DNA of 64,000 bases from an uncultured Alphaproteobacteria bacterium (GTDB taxonomy: Bacteria; Pseudomonadota; Alphaproteobacteria; Paracaedibacterales; CAIULA01), in the NCBI GenBank assembly GCA_903899945.1, contig CAIULA010000034.1, positions 1 through 64,000 of the forward strand. The letters are read 5' to 3'. A model generated the notes under the pieces. The model saw only the letters and a list, made by a program, of their open reading frames with translations. It did no database searches and had not been told where the DNA came from. How positions within the stretch are numbered: position 1 is the stretch's first letter; every line of letters starts with the position of its first letter. Of the stretch, positions 1 through 8,625 are shown one piece after another. The position numbers were made by a program, and so were the translations under genes.

Positions 1-136
1 AAACAAGTTTCAGCTTGAGCATACAAGGCATCGTTCTCCTTGGAATGCTATTGTCCATATCCTTACCACACTTATCGCTTATTCCTTAAAATCTCATAAA
101 CCTAAAATAAAATTCAATCATCTAATCCCGAACTAA
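1..136 (+). mobile_element. 3' end of an IS982-like transposase gene (partial)
   Basis: The frame that begins at base 2 is open from the window edge to a TAA at 134-136 and gives 44 residues. They contain EHTRHRSP followed by a hydrophobic helix with LIAYS and then KP, which resembles the C-terminal end of IS982-family DDE transposases as I remember them. No start is visible because the gene runs off the window. I could not identify the terminal inverted repeat in the 39 bases before the next gene. The element may be intact outside the window or only a remnant. The family call rests on a short motif and should be checked by a protein search. Confidence 0.55.
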
Positions 137-175
137 CGTTAATAAGTTTTTACATATATAAAAGGAGATAAAATC

Positions 176-880
176 ATGAAAATCACCAAGAAAATAATGA
201 TGGCTGCCCTGATCACAAGTTTCTTGTCTGGATCTGTTTATGCTGCCTATGATCCGAACGATCAGTCTGCAACTACATTTGTAGACCTTAAGGATATTGG
301 TTTCGCAAGCACTACGAAATTATCAATCACCCGTCCAGGAATCGACGCTATTCTTGATCCAAGATTTGATCCTGATCAAGGTTGTAATGAAAATGCTAAA
401 AACACAAAAGCGTTTTTGTCTGGCGTTGTTCATGGAACAATTGATAGGTTTGCAGGCGCTGATGAACCTTCAAAGAGAGCAGCATTCTTAACCGCTTTGG
501 ATCATGTTCTTGCTACAACAAACCCACTTGAACTTGATATCACGGCTGCTAGATTTAACCCAGCCACACCGATAGCTGGCACTGATGTTGTTAGAGATGC
601 GGTCGAAATCTTCCTTGCTGCAATTAATCCGGTGCCAGTAATGCATGGAACTGTATCAGTATCTGCATCGGAAGTCGCTAATGAGAGGGCTCATTCGCCA
701 GTAATGCATGGAACTGTATCAGTATCTGCATCAGAAGCAGAAGTTGCTAATGAGATGATTCATTCAAGATTGCATAGCATGCCGATAAGCCTTGAAGATG
801 TTTCTGCTCAATTGCAGGTTATGAGAGGTGAAATGACTGAGTTGAAAACTCTGATTTTACAATTGCTTGCAAGAAGATAA
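176..880 (+). CDS. Exported protein with an internal tandem repeat, function unknown
   Basis: The protein has 234 aa. The start is supported by a strong ribosome site (AAAGGAGA) just upstream. Residues 1-23 form a signal peptide (Lys-rich start, hydrophobic core, VYAA cleavage region). The body matches no family I recognise. Residues about 153-197 are two copies of a 21-23 residue unit beginning PVMHGTVSVSASE, encoded by a perfect 35-bp direct repeat. The last 30 residues are amphipathic and could form a short coiled coil. The gene follows an IS982-like transposase end by only 39 bp, so it may have been brought in by, or be transcribed from, that element. A surface or host-facing role is possible but is inference. 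Confidence 0.75.
   Translation: MKITKKIMMAALITSFLSGSVYAAYDPNDQSATTFVDLKDIGFASTTKLSITRPGIDAILDPRFDPDQGCNENAKNTKAFLSGVVHGTIDRFAGADEPSKRAAFLTALDHVLATTNPLELDITAARFNPATPIAGTDVVRDAVEIFLAAINPVPVMHGTVSVSASEVANERAHSPVMHGTVSVSASEAEVANEMIHSRLHSMPISLEDVSAQLQVMRGEMTELKTLILQLLARR
635..732 (+). repeat. 35-bp perfect direct repeat, period 63 bp, in frame
   Basis: Bases 635-669 and 698-732 are identical, and the flanking codons for VANE and HS are also repeated with small differences. The second unit carries a 6-bp in-frame insertion (two codons, Ala-Glu). The period is a multiple of three, so copy-number change would keep the frame. The near-identity at DNA level suggests a recent duplication. Confidence 0.9.
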
Positions 881-907
881 GTTTCTTATTTTTTAGTGTT
901 TAATTAA

Positions 908-945
908 AAACAAGACCCCTTTTTTATGGGGGCTTGTTTGTTTGT
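908..945 (+). terminator. Probable rho-independent terminator after the repeat protein
   Basis: CAAG-A-CCCC at 911-919 can pair with GGGG-G-CTTG at 928-936 with one internal A/G mismatch. A T-rich tract follows (TTTGTTTG). It lies between the plus-strand repeat protein and the convergent exported protein. Confidence 0.55.
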
Positions 946-951
946 ATATAA

Positions 952-1812
952 TCACTTTATATCATTAAAAACTTTGCATTCTTTTGAGGTTTGAATTTTG
1001 ATTGCTTCTAGATCCGGCCAAAAGGGCGGGACTGTTGTTTTATCTAAAGCTGAACAAAAATGCACGTTTCTTGTTCGAACGGCTTGACTAATGGCTTTTA
1101 AGCCAGATTCAAGCGATTGTCTATGAGAGGTATTATTTAACAACTGTCTAAGGCAGCTTTCTTTTAAAGTCAAAGTATTGGCTGTATCAAAAATTTTTAA
1201 AAGTGCAGCGGCTATTATATGGGGTTTATTACTGTGATGGTCTTTTAAAAATAACAAAACTTTTTCTCGGGTATCATCTTTTATGTAGGGTTCTTGTAAG
1301 AATGCTAATAATTTTAAGGGGTCATTGCTATATTCGGCAATTTTAAGTTTTACATGAATATGCTGTTCTCTTTGAAATAGAGGATTTATTTCCGTTGTTA
1401 CAAAATCATGATAAGGATCATCTTCGGTTTTTATGACATCACTTGCTAAGTTTGATTTAAGTTCTGAACAATCTTTTCTGAGTTTATCTAGGTTTTGTCC
1501 TAAAATAAGAAAGATATTTTTTAGTTGAGATTCACCTAAAGTATTAGCTTGTATGGACAGAACGTCAGACCCTCTTTTTTCCGCTAAGGTTTTTGCGGAC
1601 AGATAACGTAGACATATATTAGGGCTTTCTTTTGCAACCTCTAGCATTCCTTTGACATAAGCATCTCCTTGAGCGCCTTTAACAGACATGTAGAGTTTTA
1701 GAGATTTTTTAGTTCCTGGATCTAACGCTAGCATCCCTTCAGGAATGGTTTCTGCAATTGCATAGGAAATGCAAAGCAATAAACTCACGGCTATAAGTCT
1801 TATGGTTTTCAT
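952..1812 (-). CDS. Exported protein of unknown function
   Basis: The protein has 286 aa from the chosen ATG at 1812. A start 8 codons upstream (1836) is possible, but it would place eight residues before a clean signal peptide (MKTIRLIAVSLLLC then a cleavage region ending AIAE), so 1812 is preferred; GGGGA lies just upstream. The rest is soluble, helix-rich and contains several cysteines (for example NICLRYL, DCSEL, ESCLRQLL), which in an exported protein may form disulfides. The HEAT-like pattern in the second half (FLQEPYIKDD, LLFLKDH) is suggestive only. No family is recognised. It faces the preceding gene and is separated from rpmE by about 215 bp. Confidence 0.7.
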   Translation of the reverse strand: MKTIRLIAVSLLLCISYAIAETIPEGMLALDPGTKKSLKLYMSVKGAQGDAYVKGMLEVAKESPNICLRYLSAKTLAEKRGSDVLSIQANTLGESQLKNIFLILGQNLDKLRKDCSELKSNLASDVIKTEDDPYHDFVTTEINPLFQREQHIHVKLKIAEYSNDPLKLLAFLQEPYIKDDTREKVLLFLKDHHSNKPHIIAAALLKIFDTANTLTLKESCLRQLLNNTSHRQSLESGLKAISQAVRTRNVHFCSALDKTTVPPFWPDLEAIKIQTSKECKVFNDIK

Positions 1813-2028
1813 GTAATCCCCAATGAAATCTAACATATCTTGCGCATTTCTTATGATATGTAGAAGTTTACTAATAATTTATTAAAAGGGTTGAATATTG
1901 ATAACGGCTCAAAAAAAACATAAGGAAAACATCTTGATTTCTTAGGCCTTTTTGCAAAAAAAGATTGCTTCGGACATAGGACTTGAGCTACAAATAACAG
2001 TAAATAATCTAAAAATTCTGAGTAAAAA

Positions 2029-2259
2029 ATGAAAAAAGATATTCATCCTGATTACCACAAAATTAAAGTCGTTATGACAGATGGTTCAACCTTTGAGACA
2101 CGGAGTACCTGGGGTAAAGAAGGCGATACAATGCATCTTGATATCGATCCAAAGTCTCATCCGGCGTGGACTGGTGCAGGTCACAAGATTCTTGATATGG
2201 CCGGACAAATCAGCAAATTTACTAAACGTTATCAAAACTTTGGCGCGTCTTCGAAATAA
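2029..2259 (+). CDS. rpmE: 50S ribosomal protein L31
   Basis: This 76-aa protein is a structural component of the large ribosomal subunit at the inter-subunit bridge. The order [37 protein letters not shown] and FTKRYQNFG is typical of alphaproteobacterial L31. There is no cysteine, so this is the zinc-independent (C-minus) form. Length is normal. It begins a plus-strand run with uvrD and prmA. An AT-rich gap of about 200 bp precedes it and shows no clear promoter. Confidence 0.95.
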   Translation: MKKDIHPDYHKIKVVMTDGSTFETRSTWGKEGDTMHLDIDPKSHPAWTGAGHKILDMAGQISKFTKRYQNFGASSK

Positions 2260-2306
2260 AATTTTAAATAAGGGCCAGGCGCGTGGCATTCCCAGTAGGG
2301 CACATT

Positions 2307-4463
2307 ATGTCAGAGGCAGGTCCCGATTATCTTTCCAATCTTAATGAAGCGCAGCGCGCGGCAATTGAGGCGACCGAAGGTCCTGTTCTGGTTCTAGCCG
2401 GGGCAGGGACAGGCAAGACTCGGGTTTTAACGACACGCCTTGTGCATATTTTAAATCAAAATCTTGCTTATCCAAGTCAGATCTTGGCTGTCACCTTTAC
2501 CAACAAGGCTGCCCAGGAAATGAAAGAACGCATCGGCCACTTGCTGGGACGTTCTATTGATGGAATGTGGCTTGGGACATTTCATTCTTTGTGTGTTCGA
2601 ATTTTGCGCAGTCACGCCGAATGGGTTGGCTTGCAGCCGAATTTCACGATTCTTGATACCGATGATCAGCTAAGGCTGATTAAGCAAATCTTAAAAGCTG
2701 AAAATATTGATGACCGTCAGCATCCGCCAAGGTTAATTCTTTCAATCATCAGTCGTTGGAAGGACAGAGGGTTAACTTTTGAGCAAGTCAAACGGGGGGA
2801 GCACGATTTAGCCGGTAAAATTTATGAGCAATATCAAGGTCGTCTTCAGGTTTTAAATGCCGTCGATTTTGGCGATCTTTTGCTGCTTTGTTTGACTTTG
2901 TTTAAACAAAAACCCGATATCCTTAGTTCTTATCAACAAAAATTCCGCTATTTGTTGGTGGATGAGTATCAAGACACCAACGTTGCCCAGTATTTATGGC
3001 TCCGCTTGTTGGCGCAGGGTTCTGATAACCTTTGTTGCGTCGGCGATGATGACCAGTCAATCTATGGATGGCGCGGCGCTGAGGTTGGTAACATTTTAAA
3101 ATTTGAAAAAGACTTTCCCGGTGCTACGGTCATTCGTTTAGAGCAAAATTATCGCTCAACCTCTCATATCTTAGGTGCTGCGAGCGGCTTGATTGCCCAT
3201 AATCAAGGGCGTCTTGGTAAAACCCTTTGGACCGATGATAAAAGTGAGGGGGAACCTGTTTTAATTCGCGGCACCTGGGATTCGATGGATGAAGCCAGAT
3301 TCATTGGTGATGAAATCGAAACACTGCAGCGCCGTGGTGAATCTTTAGGTCAGATGGCTGTTTTGGTCAGGGCCGGTTTTCAAACCCGTGAATTTGAAGA
3401 GCGCTTTTTAAAGCTAGGTATTCCTTACCGCGTTGTCGGAGGTCCTCGGTTTTATGAACGCATGGAAATCAGGGACGCGTTGGCCTATCTGAGGTTATTG
3501 GTGCAGCCGGATGACGGGCTTGCGTTTGAGCGGATTATTAATGTACCCAAACGTGGTATCGGTAATACAACCGTCCAGGCCATTCATATTTTGGCACGTG
3601 AGCAGGGAATTTCTCTTTCAAGGGCTGCGCGTTACTATGCTGAAACTGCAGAAAAGGGCGCGGCCAGAGTCCCTTTGCGCAAATTTTTCCTGGATATGGA
3701 TCGTTGGCGGTCTTTGTTAGACCAAGAACCCCACGTTGAGGTTGCCAAGATTGTTTTGGATGAATCCGGTTATACAGCCATGTGGCGCGAGGATAAGTCA
3801 GCGGATGCTCCGGGAAGGCTCGAGAACTTAAAGGAATTGGTTCGAGCCCTACAAGAATTTGAATATATTCAAGGGTTTCTAGAGCACGTTAGTTTGGTGA
3901 TGGACAATAATCAACAGGCAGAACGAGAGGTTGTTAGTTTGATGACCCTACATTCAGCTAAGGGCTTGGAATTTAATGTTGCGTTCCTTGCCGGTTGGGA
4001 AGAGGGGCTGTTTCCTCATCCACGCGCCCTTCAGGACAGCGGTGACTCTGCTCTTGAGGAAGAAAGGCGTCTTGGTTATGTTGGCATTAGTCGCGCTCGT
4101 AAAAAAGCCGTTGTTACCTATTGTTTTCAGCGCCGTATGCACCAAGGTTGGCAAACAGCGATTCCCTCTCGGTTTATAAAGGAAATCCCATTGGCGCATT
4201 CTGTTCACATTAATGCCAATGGCGGTGAAGTTTCTGCAGCCCCAGCCTCTTTTCATCGTGCACCGGTTGTTGATTTTAGAAATTCAAAACCTTCTTTTTT
4301 AGACAAAACGATCACCTTACACTCCTTTCAAATTGGCGACCGGGTTTTTCATCAAAAATTTGGTTACGGCGAGGTTATGGAATTAGAAGGCGACAGACTT
4401 GATATCGAATTTGATGAAGCGGGTTCTAAAAAAATCATCGCTGACTTTGTTTCAAAGGCGTGA
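2307..4463 (+). CDS. uvrD: UvrD/PcrA-type superfamily 1 DNA helicase
   Basis: The protein has 718 aa from the ATG at 2307; a GTG at 2283 is possible, but the residues it adds are not part of the conserved N-terminus (YLSNLNEAQRAAI). It is an ATP-dependent 3'-5' helicase for nucleotide excision and mismatch repair. Motifs in order: Walker A GAGTGKT (about residue 32), VDEYQDTN (Walker B), GDDDQSIYGWRGA (III), LEQNYRS (IV), TLHSAKGLEF (V) and YVGISRARKK (VI). The C-terminal 45 residues contain GDRVFHQKFGYGEV, the Tudor-like domain that in PcrA/UvrD contacts RNA polymerase. PcrA and UvrD cannot be told apart by eye. Confidence 0.95.
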   Translation: MSEAGPDYLSNLNEAQRAAIEATEGPVLVLAGAGTGKTRVLTTRLVHILNQNLAYPSQILAVTFTNKAAQEMKERIGHLLGRSIDGMWLGTFHSLCVRILRSHAEWVGLQPNFTILDTDDQLRLIKQILKAENIDDRQHPPRLILSIISRWKDRGLTFEQVKRGEHDLAGKIYEQYQGRLQVLNAVDFGDLLLLCLTLFKQKPDILSSYQQKFRYLLVDEYQDTNVAQYLWLRLLAQGSDNLCCVGDDDQSIYGWRGAEVGNILKFEKDFPGATVIRLEQNYRSTSHILGAASGLIAHNQGRLGKTLWTDDKSEGEPVLIRGTWDSMDEARFIGDEIETLQRRGESLGQMAVLVRAGFQTREFEERFLKLGIPYRVVGGPRFYERMEIRDALAYLRLLVQPDDGLAFERIINVPKRGIGNTTVQAIHILAREQGISLSRAARYYAETAEKGAARVPLRKFFLDMDRWRSLLDQEPHVEVAKIVLDESGYTAMWREDKSADAPGRLENLKELVRALQEFEYIQGFLEHVSLVMDNNQQAEREVVSLMTLHSAKGLEFNVAFLAGWEEGLFPHPRALQDSGDSALEEERRLGYVGISRARKKAVVTYCFQRRMHQGWQTAIPSRFIKEIPLAHSVHINANGGEVSAAPASFHRAPVVDFRNSKPSFLDKTITLHSFQIGDRVFHQKFGYGEVMELEGDRLDIEFDEAGSKKIIADFVSKA

Positions 4464-4466
4464 ATT

Positions 4467-5387
4467 ATGAGCATGTTATGGTGTTTAGGTATTCGTATCC
4501 ATTATCGTGGCATTGATGCTGCGGTCCAGCTGTTAGAGGATATGGACATGCAGGCCATCAGTTGGTGTGAATGTGATGATGCTCTGCCGTCACTAGATAT
4601 TGATGACCAAGGATTTCCAATCGCTAGTGAGTTTTTCCTGCAAGGGTATAGCAAGCATCGCCCCCAGGACGTTGATATTCAAAGAAAACTTGATACTTTA
4701 GCAGCTCTTTTAGAAATCCCTGTTCCTGTTTTTACAATTGAAGAAGTTGATAATGCTGATTGGCTTTCGGTTTGCTATCAGCAGTTAGAGCCGCGCCAAT
4801 TGGGGCGGTATTATGTATATGGCAGCCATAACCCGGACCCAGCAGACGATAATCTTATTCCACTCAGAATTGACGCAGCAACGGCTTTTGGTAGCGGAGA
4901 ACATCCAACAACAAGCGGATGTTTGCTGGCGTTGGATGGGCTTGCAAATGACCATCAATTTTCTAAAATGCTGGACATGGGCTGCGGTTCCGGGATTTTA
5001 GCGATTGCTATGGCAAAAACTTGGCCTCATGCTAAGGTTTTGGGTGTTGACAATGATCCGGAGTCAGTCCGCGTTACTCAGCAAAATGCGATTTTAAATT
5101 CTTGTGGACGCAATCTTGAAGCTCTAATGAGTGAAGGCTTTGCCGATCTAAGGGTATATAATGCTGGTCCTTTTGAAGTTGTTACAGCCAACATCCTAGC
5201 CAAACCTTTGTGTATGATGGCGCCTGATGTAAAGGACTGTTTAGTGCCAGGTGGACTGGTGATTTTATCGGGCCTTTTGGATCGTCAAAAATCCCAAGTT
5301 CTGGAAGCTTATGAAGTCATAGGTTTTACACTTGTTAAAACCTATCCTATCGAAGACTGGGCAACGCTGGTACTAAAAAGAGGGTAG
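4467..5387 (+). CDS. prmA: Ribosomal protein L11 methyltransferase
   Basis: The protein has 306 aa. It methylates lysines and the N-terminus of ribosomal protein L11 using S-adenosylmethionine. The N-terminal substrate-binding part (1-120) is followed by the Rossmann domain with AFGSGEHPTTSGCL (140-153), SAM motif I LDMGCGSG (169-176) and TANILA. It starts 3 bp after the uvrD stop, so the two are probably co-transcribed. Length is usual for the family. Confidence 0.95.
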   Translation: MSMLWCLGIRIHYRGIDAAVQLLEDMDMQAISWCECDDALPSLDIDDQGFPIASEFFLQGYSKHRPQDVDIQRKLDTLAALLEIPVPVFTIEEVDNADWLSVCYQQLEPRQLGRYYVYGSHNPDPADDNLIPLRIDAATAFGSGEHPTTSGCLLALDGLANDHQFSKMLDMGCGSGILAIAMAKTWPHAKVLGVDNDPESVRVTQQNAILNSCGRNLEALMSEGFADLRVYNAGPFEVVTANILAKPLCMMAPDVKDCLVPGGLVILSGLLDRQKSQVLEAYEVIGFTLVKTYPIEDWATLVLKRG

Positions 5388-5394
5388 AGTCATG

Positions 5395-5413
5395 GGTTTC
5401 ATAATATGAAACC
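5395..5413. repeat. 19-bp near-perfect palindrome between convergent genes
   Basis: GGTTTCATA at 5395-5403 and TATGAAACC at 5405-5413 are perfect inverted arms around one base. There is no T-tract on either side, so it is not a classical terminator, although it sits just after prmA and 28 bp before the end of the convergent kinase gene. It could be a 3'-end stabilising hairpin or a protein site. Confidence 0.6.
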
Positions 5414-5441
5414 GAGTAGTCATCGAATTACATCAAAAGGA

Positions 5442-6731
5442 TTAAACAGCCATTCTTAAAGACTTTGGAAACTCTAAAATAAACGTTGTGTGTTCACCCT
5501 CAACGGATTCACAAGAAATTTTTCCGCCAAAACTTTCTATGACGGATTTGCAAAAGGCTAGGCCAATGCCTGTACCGTGTTGAGTTTTTGAATAAAATCG
5601 CTCAAAAACATAAGGCATCATCGATGATGCCATGCCTTTGCCTGTATCCTTGAAATGCAAGATGTTGGCATCTGGAGTTTTTTCGGCGCGGATATAAATT
5701 TCTCCTTTATTGGCGGCTTTTATATAGTATAGCGCATTTTTTAAAAGGTTAAATAATACATGCCGCATAAATAATTCATTTCCCTGAAAGATGAAATCAT
5801 CTGATGTGTCGATGTATATTACTTGCTTTTCAGCTGAGGTTAATGGATAAGCAGCTAAGGCATTTTGAATGCAAGTTCTGATGCTGCAAGCCTCTTTTGG
5901 TACTTCATCTAGTACCCCTTTTACATTCATTAGCAAAATATCGATAATGCTAAATGCGCCGCGGATTGTGGTTTCAATTTCTGTCGGAGCTTTTTCTATA
6001 TAATCTTGATCGATGTCTTCTAATTCTGGATTTATTTTCTTTGCCTGTTTATAGCCGTTGATTAAAGCTGGTATCTGCATTTTCAAAATCTGAACAATCA
6101 ATGAAATTGAACCAAGAGGTGTGCGCAGTTCGTGAGCCATGGCCCCTGCTTGTATTTTCATTATTTGAAGCTTATCTTGATAAAGCGTTTGTTTATTACG
6201 AGAAAAAATTAAACCTAATCCAATCGCATAAATATATGTATATAAGGCAAACATAATGTTTGAAGGTTGTTGAGAAGATATGATAATTTCCTGTCCTAAA
6301 CTCAAAAATGCTAAATACCCAAAAGTCATTCCCAAAGCTAGCAATAGAACAAATACTAACCAATCTGCTAAAAAGATGAGCAGGAAAATTCCTAAGATTT
6401 CGTTCATCAACCATTCATTAGAGATATTATTTTTAAGAAGCATATAAGTTCCTAAAAACGGCAAACAATAAAGGATTGTGAAAAACCAGTACAGATTGAG
6501 ATATTTCTTTGCTTTGTCAGGCCATGAGTGAACAAAGATTAAAGGTAAGGACAAAGCCGTCGCAGTTACACAGATGATAAAGCATTCATTGGTTTGTGAT
6601 CCAATATAATAAAGAATAAAATAGCAAAGCGGATAGTTTATTGCTCCAAAAATCCCGAAACCCTTATACTGTGCCCCAAAATCAGCAGTTCTTTTATCTA
6701 GAAAATTTAGAAATTTATCTAAAAGAAGCAT
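5442..6731 (-). CDS. Orphan membrane-bound sensor histidine kinase
   Basis: The protein has 429 aa. Residues 30-180 hold about six membrane segments with little extracytoplasmic loop, so any signal is sensed within or near the membrane. The cytoplasmic part has the H-box AMAHELRTPLGS (phospho-acceptor His200), N-box NLLKNALYYI, G1 DTGKGM, F-box ERFYSK and G2 GTGIGLAF. The six-helix input plus AMAHELRTP resembles CqsS/LqsS-type autoinducer kinases, but there is no receiver domain here; that parallel is inference. No response regulator gene lies nearby. The start ATG at 6731 has a weak GAGTGAG site. Confidence 0.88.
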   Translation of the reverse strand: MLLLDKFLNFLDKRTADFGAQYKGFGIFGAINYPLCYFILYYIGSQTNECFIICVTATALSLPLIFVHSWPDKAKKYLNLYWFFTILYCLPFLGTYMLLKNNISNEWLMNEILGIFLLIFLADWLVFVLLLALGMTFGYLAFLSLGQEIIISSQQPSNIMFALYTYIYAIGLGLIFSRNKQTLYQDKLQIMKIQAGAMAHELRTPLGSISLIVQILKMQIPALINGYKQAKKINPELEDIDQDYIEKAPTEIETTIRGAFSIIDILLMNVKGVLDEVPKEACSIRTCIQNALAAYPLTSAEKQVIYIDTSDDFIFQGNELFMRHVLFNLLKNALYYIKAANKGEIYIRAEKTPDANILHFKDTGKGMASSMMPYVFERFYSKTQHGTGIGLAFCKSVIESFGGKISCESVEGEHTTFILEFPKSLRMAV

Positions 6732-6798
6732 TAAGATCTCACTCAGCTATAAAAATATAAATAGATATATAATATATATATTTTAGAGTCTACTTTTT

Positions 6799-7995
6799 TT
6801 AGGAAGGAATGTCATCATCTTGTAGTAAACTTCTAACAACAATAGTCGGTGCTTCAGAAAACCCTACAGATGCACTGAGATCAAAGATGTCTTGCCAACT
6901 GGTGATATCTGGAATATCGGTTATCATAAGGGCTGCCTTCAATTGTTGAATATTTTTACATCTGCCATATACGTATTCCCAGCTCAGTTCTTCTAGTTTT
7001 ATGCTTGTTTCTTTAAAGTCAATATCGCGTGACAAAGTGGGGTGAGAAAAGAACTTGAACAATAACTTATTTTCTGTATCAGCAATTTGGATAGCTTCAA
7101 GAGTTTTTGGCATAAGAACTGATGGGTAAATTTCTTCCCACAAAGATCTTACGATTTTTCTGGTTTCAATCAAAGGAGATATGCCATTTTTAAAGTTTTG
7201 AAATAGGTCTTTTAATAGTCTCTTTTTTAAAGGCTTTGGTACATAAGCTGCCAACGATGAGTCTGGTAAAGGAGAGCTCTCATCGTTGTAACGGGGGGAA
7301 ATATCTTTATTCGTAATGATCCAATCTCCTAGGAAGATTATGTCACTCTCTAAGGATATTGAATATTGAGTGCGGGAGGATAACCTTGGAAAACAATTTT
7401 GAACGGTTAATCGCATAGAGTGGCCAGGTCTTGGTATTACCACATCTGTATATGTTGTTAATTTTCCCCCTTCGCTATAGGCAAGTTGGTATCTCGAGTC
7501 TTTTGACCTTGGGATGGATACAATAAACGATCCATCCATCTTTTTTATAGTGGTCATTTCTATTCCACTTCGTCTATAAGTTTTGTCTTCAGAAATCAAG
7601 AAAAGGGGGGTGCAAGAATACTCAAATTTAAATGAATCAGATTCTCTTGTTCTTATATAATTCGGTTCACATTCTGATTCTTCTCTTAAATCTTTTAAAT
7701 TTTCGGCACACCAATCAATCACCGTTTGATTGATAAAGTTATTTAGAATGTTGTCAGGGATAGGACGTTTTTGTGTAGCAAGGAATATTTTCAACTTACC
7801 GCTTTTATAACGTTTTAGATCAGTTTCTAAGGAAGGGGCTAATTGAATGGGGATTTCATCATATGCAAGTTGATTTGTTGATCGATTAAAGGAAAGCCGT
7901 TCTATTTTAAAATAATTTTCTTCATATTCTTCGGACGCATATCCAAAGGATATTGTAATTAACCCTGTGATAAGAATAAGAATCCAAGAGACCAT
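6799..7995 (-). CDS. Exported protein of unknown function
   Basis: The protein has 398 aa. Residues 1-20 form a signal peptide (MVSWILILITGLITISFG followed by YAS). The mature part is acidic and Ser/Thr-rich, with cysteines in pairs (for example DWCAEN, ESECEPNY, FEYSCTPL) that could form disulfides once exported. No repeats or known catalytic motif are evident. It lies 67 bp upstream of the kinase gene on the same strand, so co-expression is possible. I recognise no family; an envelope or secreted host-interaction role is a guess based only on export. Confidence 0.75.
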   Translation of the reverse strand: MVSWILILITGLITISFGYASEEYEENYFKIERLSFNRSTNQLAYDEIPIQLAPSLETDLKRYKSGKLKIFLATQKRPIPDNILNNFINQTVIDWCAENLKDLREESECEPNYIRTRESDSFKFEYSCTPLFLISEDKTYRRSGIEMTTIKKMDGSFIVSIPRSKDSRYQLAYSEGGKLTTYTDVVIPRPGHSMRLTVQNCFPRLSSRTQYSISLESDIIFLGDWIITNKDISPRYNDESSPLPDSSLAAYVPKPLKKRLLKDLFQNFKNGISPLIETRKIVRSLWEEIYPSVLMPKTLEAIQIADTENKLLFKFFSHPTLSRDIDFKETSIKLEELSWEYVYGRCKNIQQLKAALMITDIPDITSWQDIFDLSASVGFSEAPTIVVRSLLQDDDIPS

Positions 7996-8229
7996 GGTTT
8001 CGATCCTTTAATTTATTCTTAATTATGAAGTTTAATATTTAATTGTTAATTTTTTATGAAGATTTTTAGGTTCTATGAACAAAATTAGAGCAATCTATAA
8101 AGTAGTTATTTAAGCGGTTTTTAATAAGAAATTAATAATTATTAACAATAGTTAAGTTGAATTAACGAATTATTAACAAATTGAAATTATTTGGTATAGC
8201 ACAAGTATTCTTTTGAGTGGAGATCTGAT

Positions 8230-8580
8230 ATGCCAAGTAAAAAAATATTAACACTTTTGGGGGTCTGTTTATTTCTCAGCTTTGATGTTTTAATAGCTGC
8301 GCATTCGAATGCCGCAGATTGTGAAGAAGAAGTAAAAAGTAAAAGAACTCTTGTTCCGGTTAAAGCGGACATTGAAACAGAAGGAATGCCTTATTTTCCA
8401 GAAATAGATTCTCTGAAAAAGGTCAGACTTAGCCGAGAAGATCTATTAAGACAGGCATTTGAACGTATGAAGGGGAATATATCTTCAAAGCCTGTGCGAT
8501 TTTTTGTTGATGAAGACGAACAGCCTCTTGCAAGCGACTTAAAGTCATTTTTTGCACAATATAATAGAGGCGATGCTTAA
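8230..8580 (+). CDS. Small exported protein of unknown function
   Basis: The protein has 116 aa. The N-terminus is a signal peptide (MPSKKILTLLGVCLFLSFDV, with likely cleavage near SNAAD at residue 33). The mature part of about 85 residues is charged and has no recognised domain. A TGGAG ribosome site lies about 8 bases before the ATG. The gene stands alone in an AT-rich region; the 234 bp upstream hold no other gene. A hairpin at 8588-8625 follows the stop. Confidence 0.65.
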   Translation: MPSKKILTLLGVCLFLSFDVLIAAHSNAADCEEEVKSKRTLVPVKADIETEGMPYFPEIDSLKKVRLSREDLLRQAFERMKGNISSKPVRFFVDEDEQPLASDLKSFFAQYNRGDA

Positions 8581-8587
8581 AAGTCAA

Positions 8588-8625
8588 AAGCTACTCAAGG
8601 TTATTTATTTTACTTTGGGTGGCTT
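8588..8625 (-). terminator. Hairpin terminator between convergent genes
   Basis: Bases 8588-8600 (AAGCTACTCAAGG) pair with 8613-8625 over 13 positions with three G-T wobbles and a 12-nt loop. On the minus strand the stem is followed by TTTTGACTTTT, so it suits termination of the DUF971 operon. It fills almost exactly the space between the two stop codons. Confidence 0.65.
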
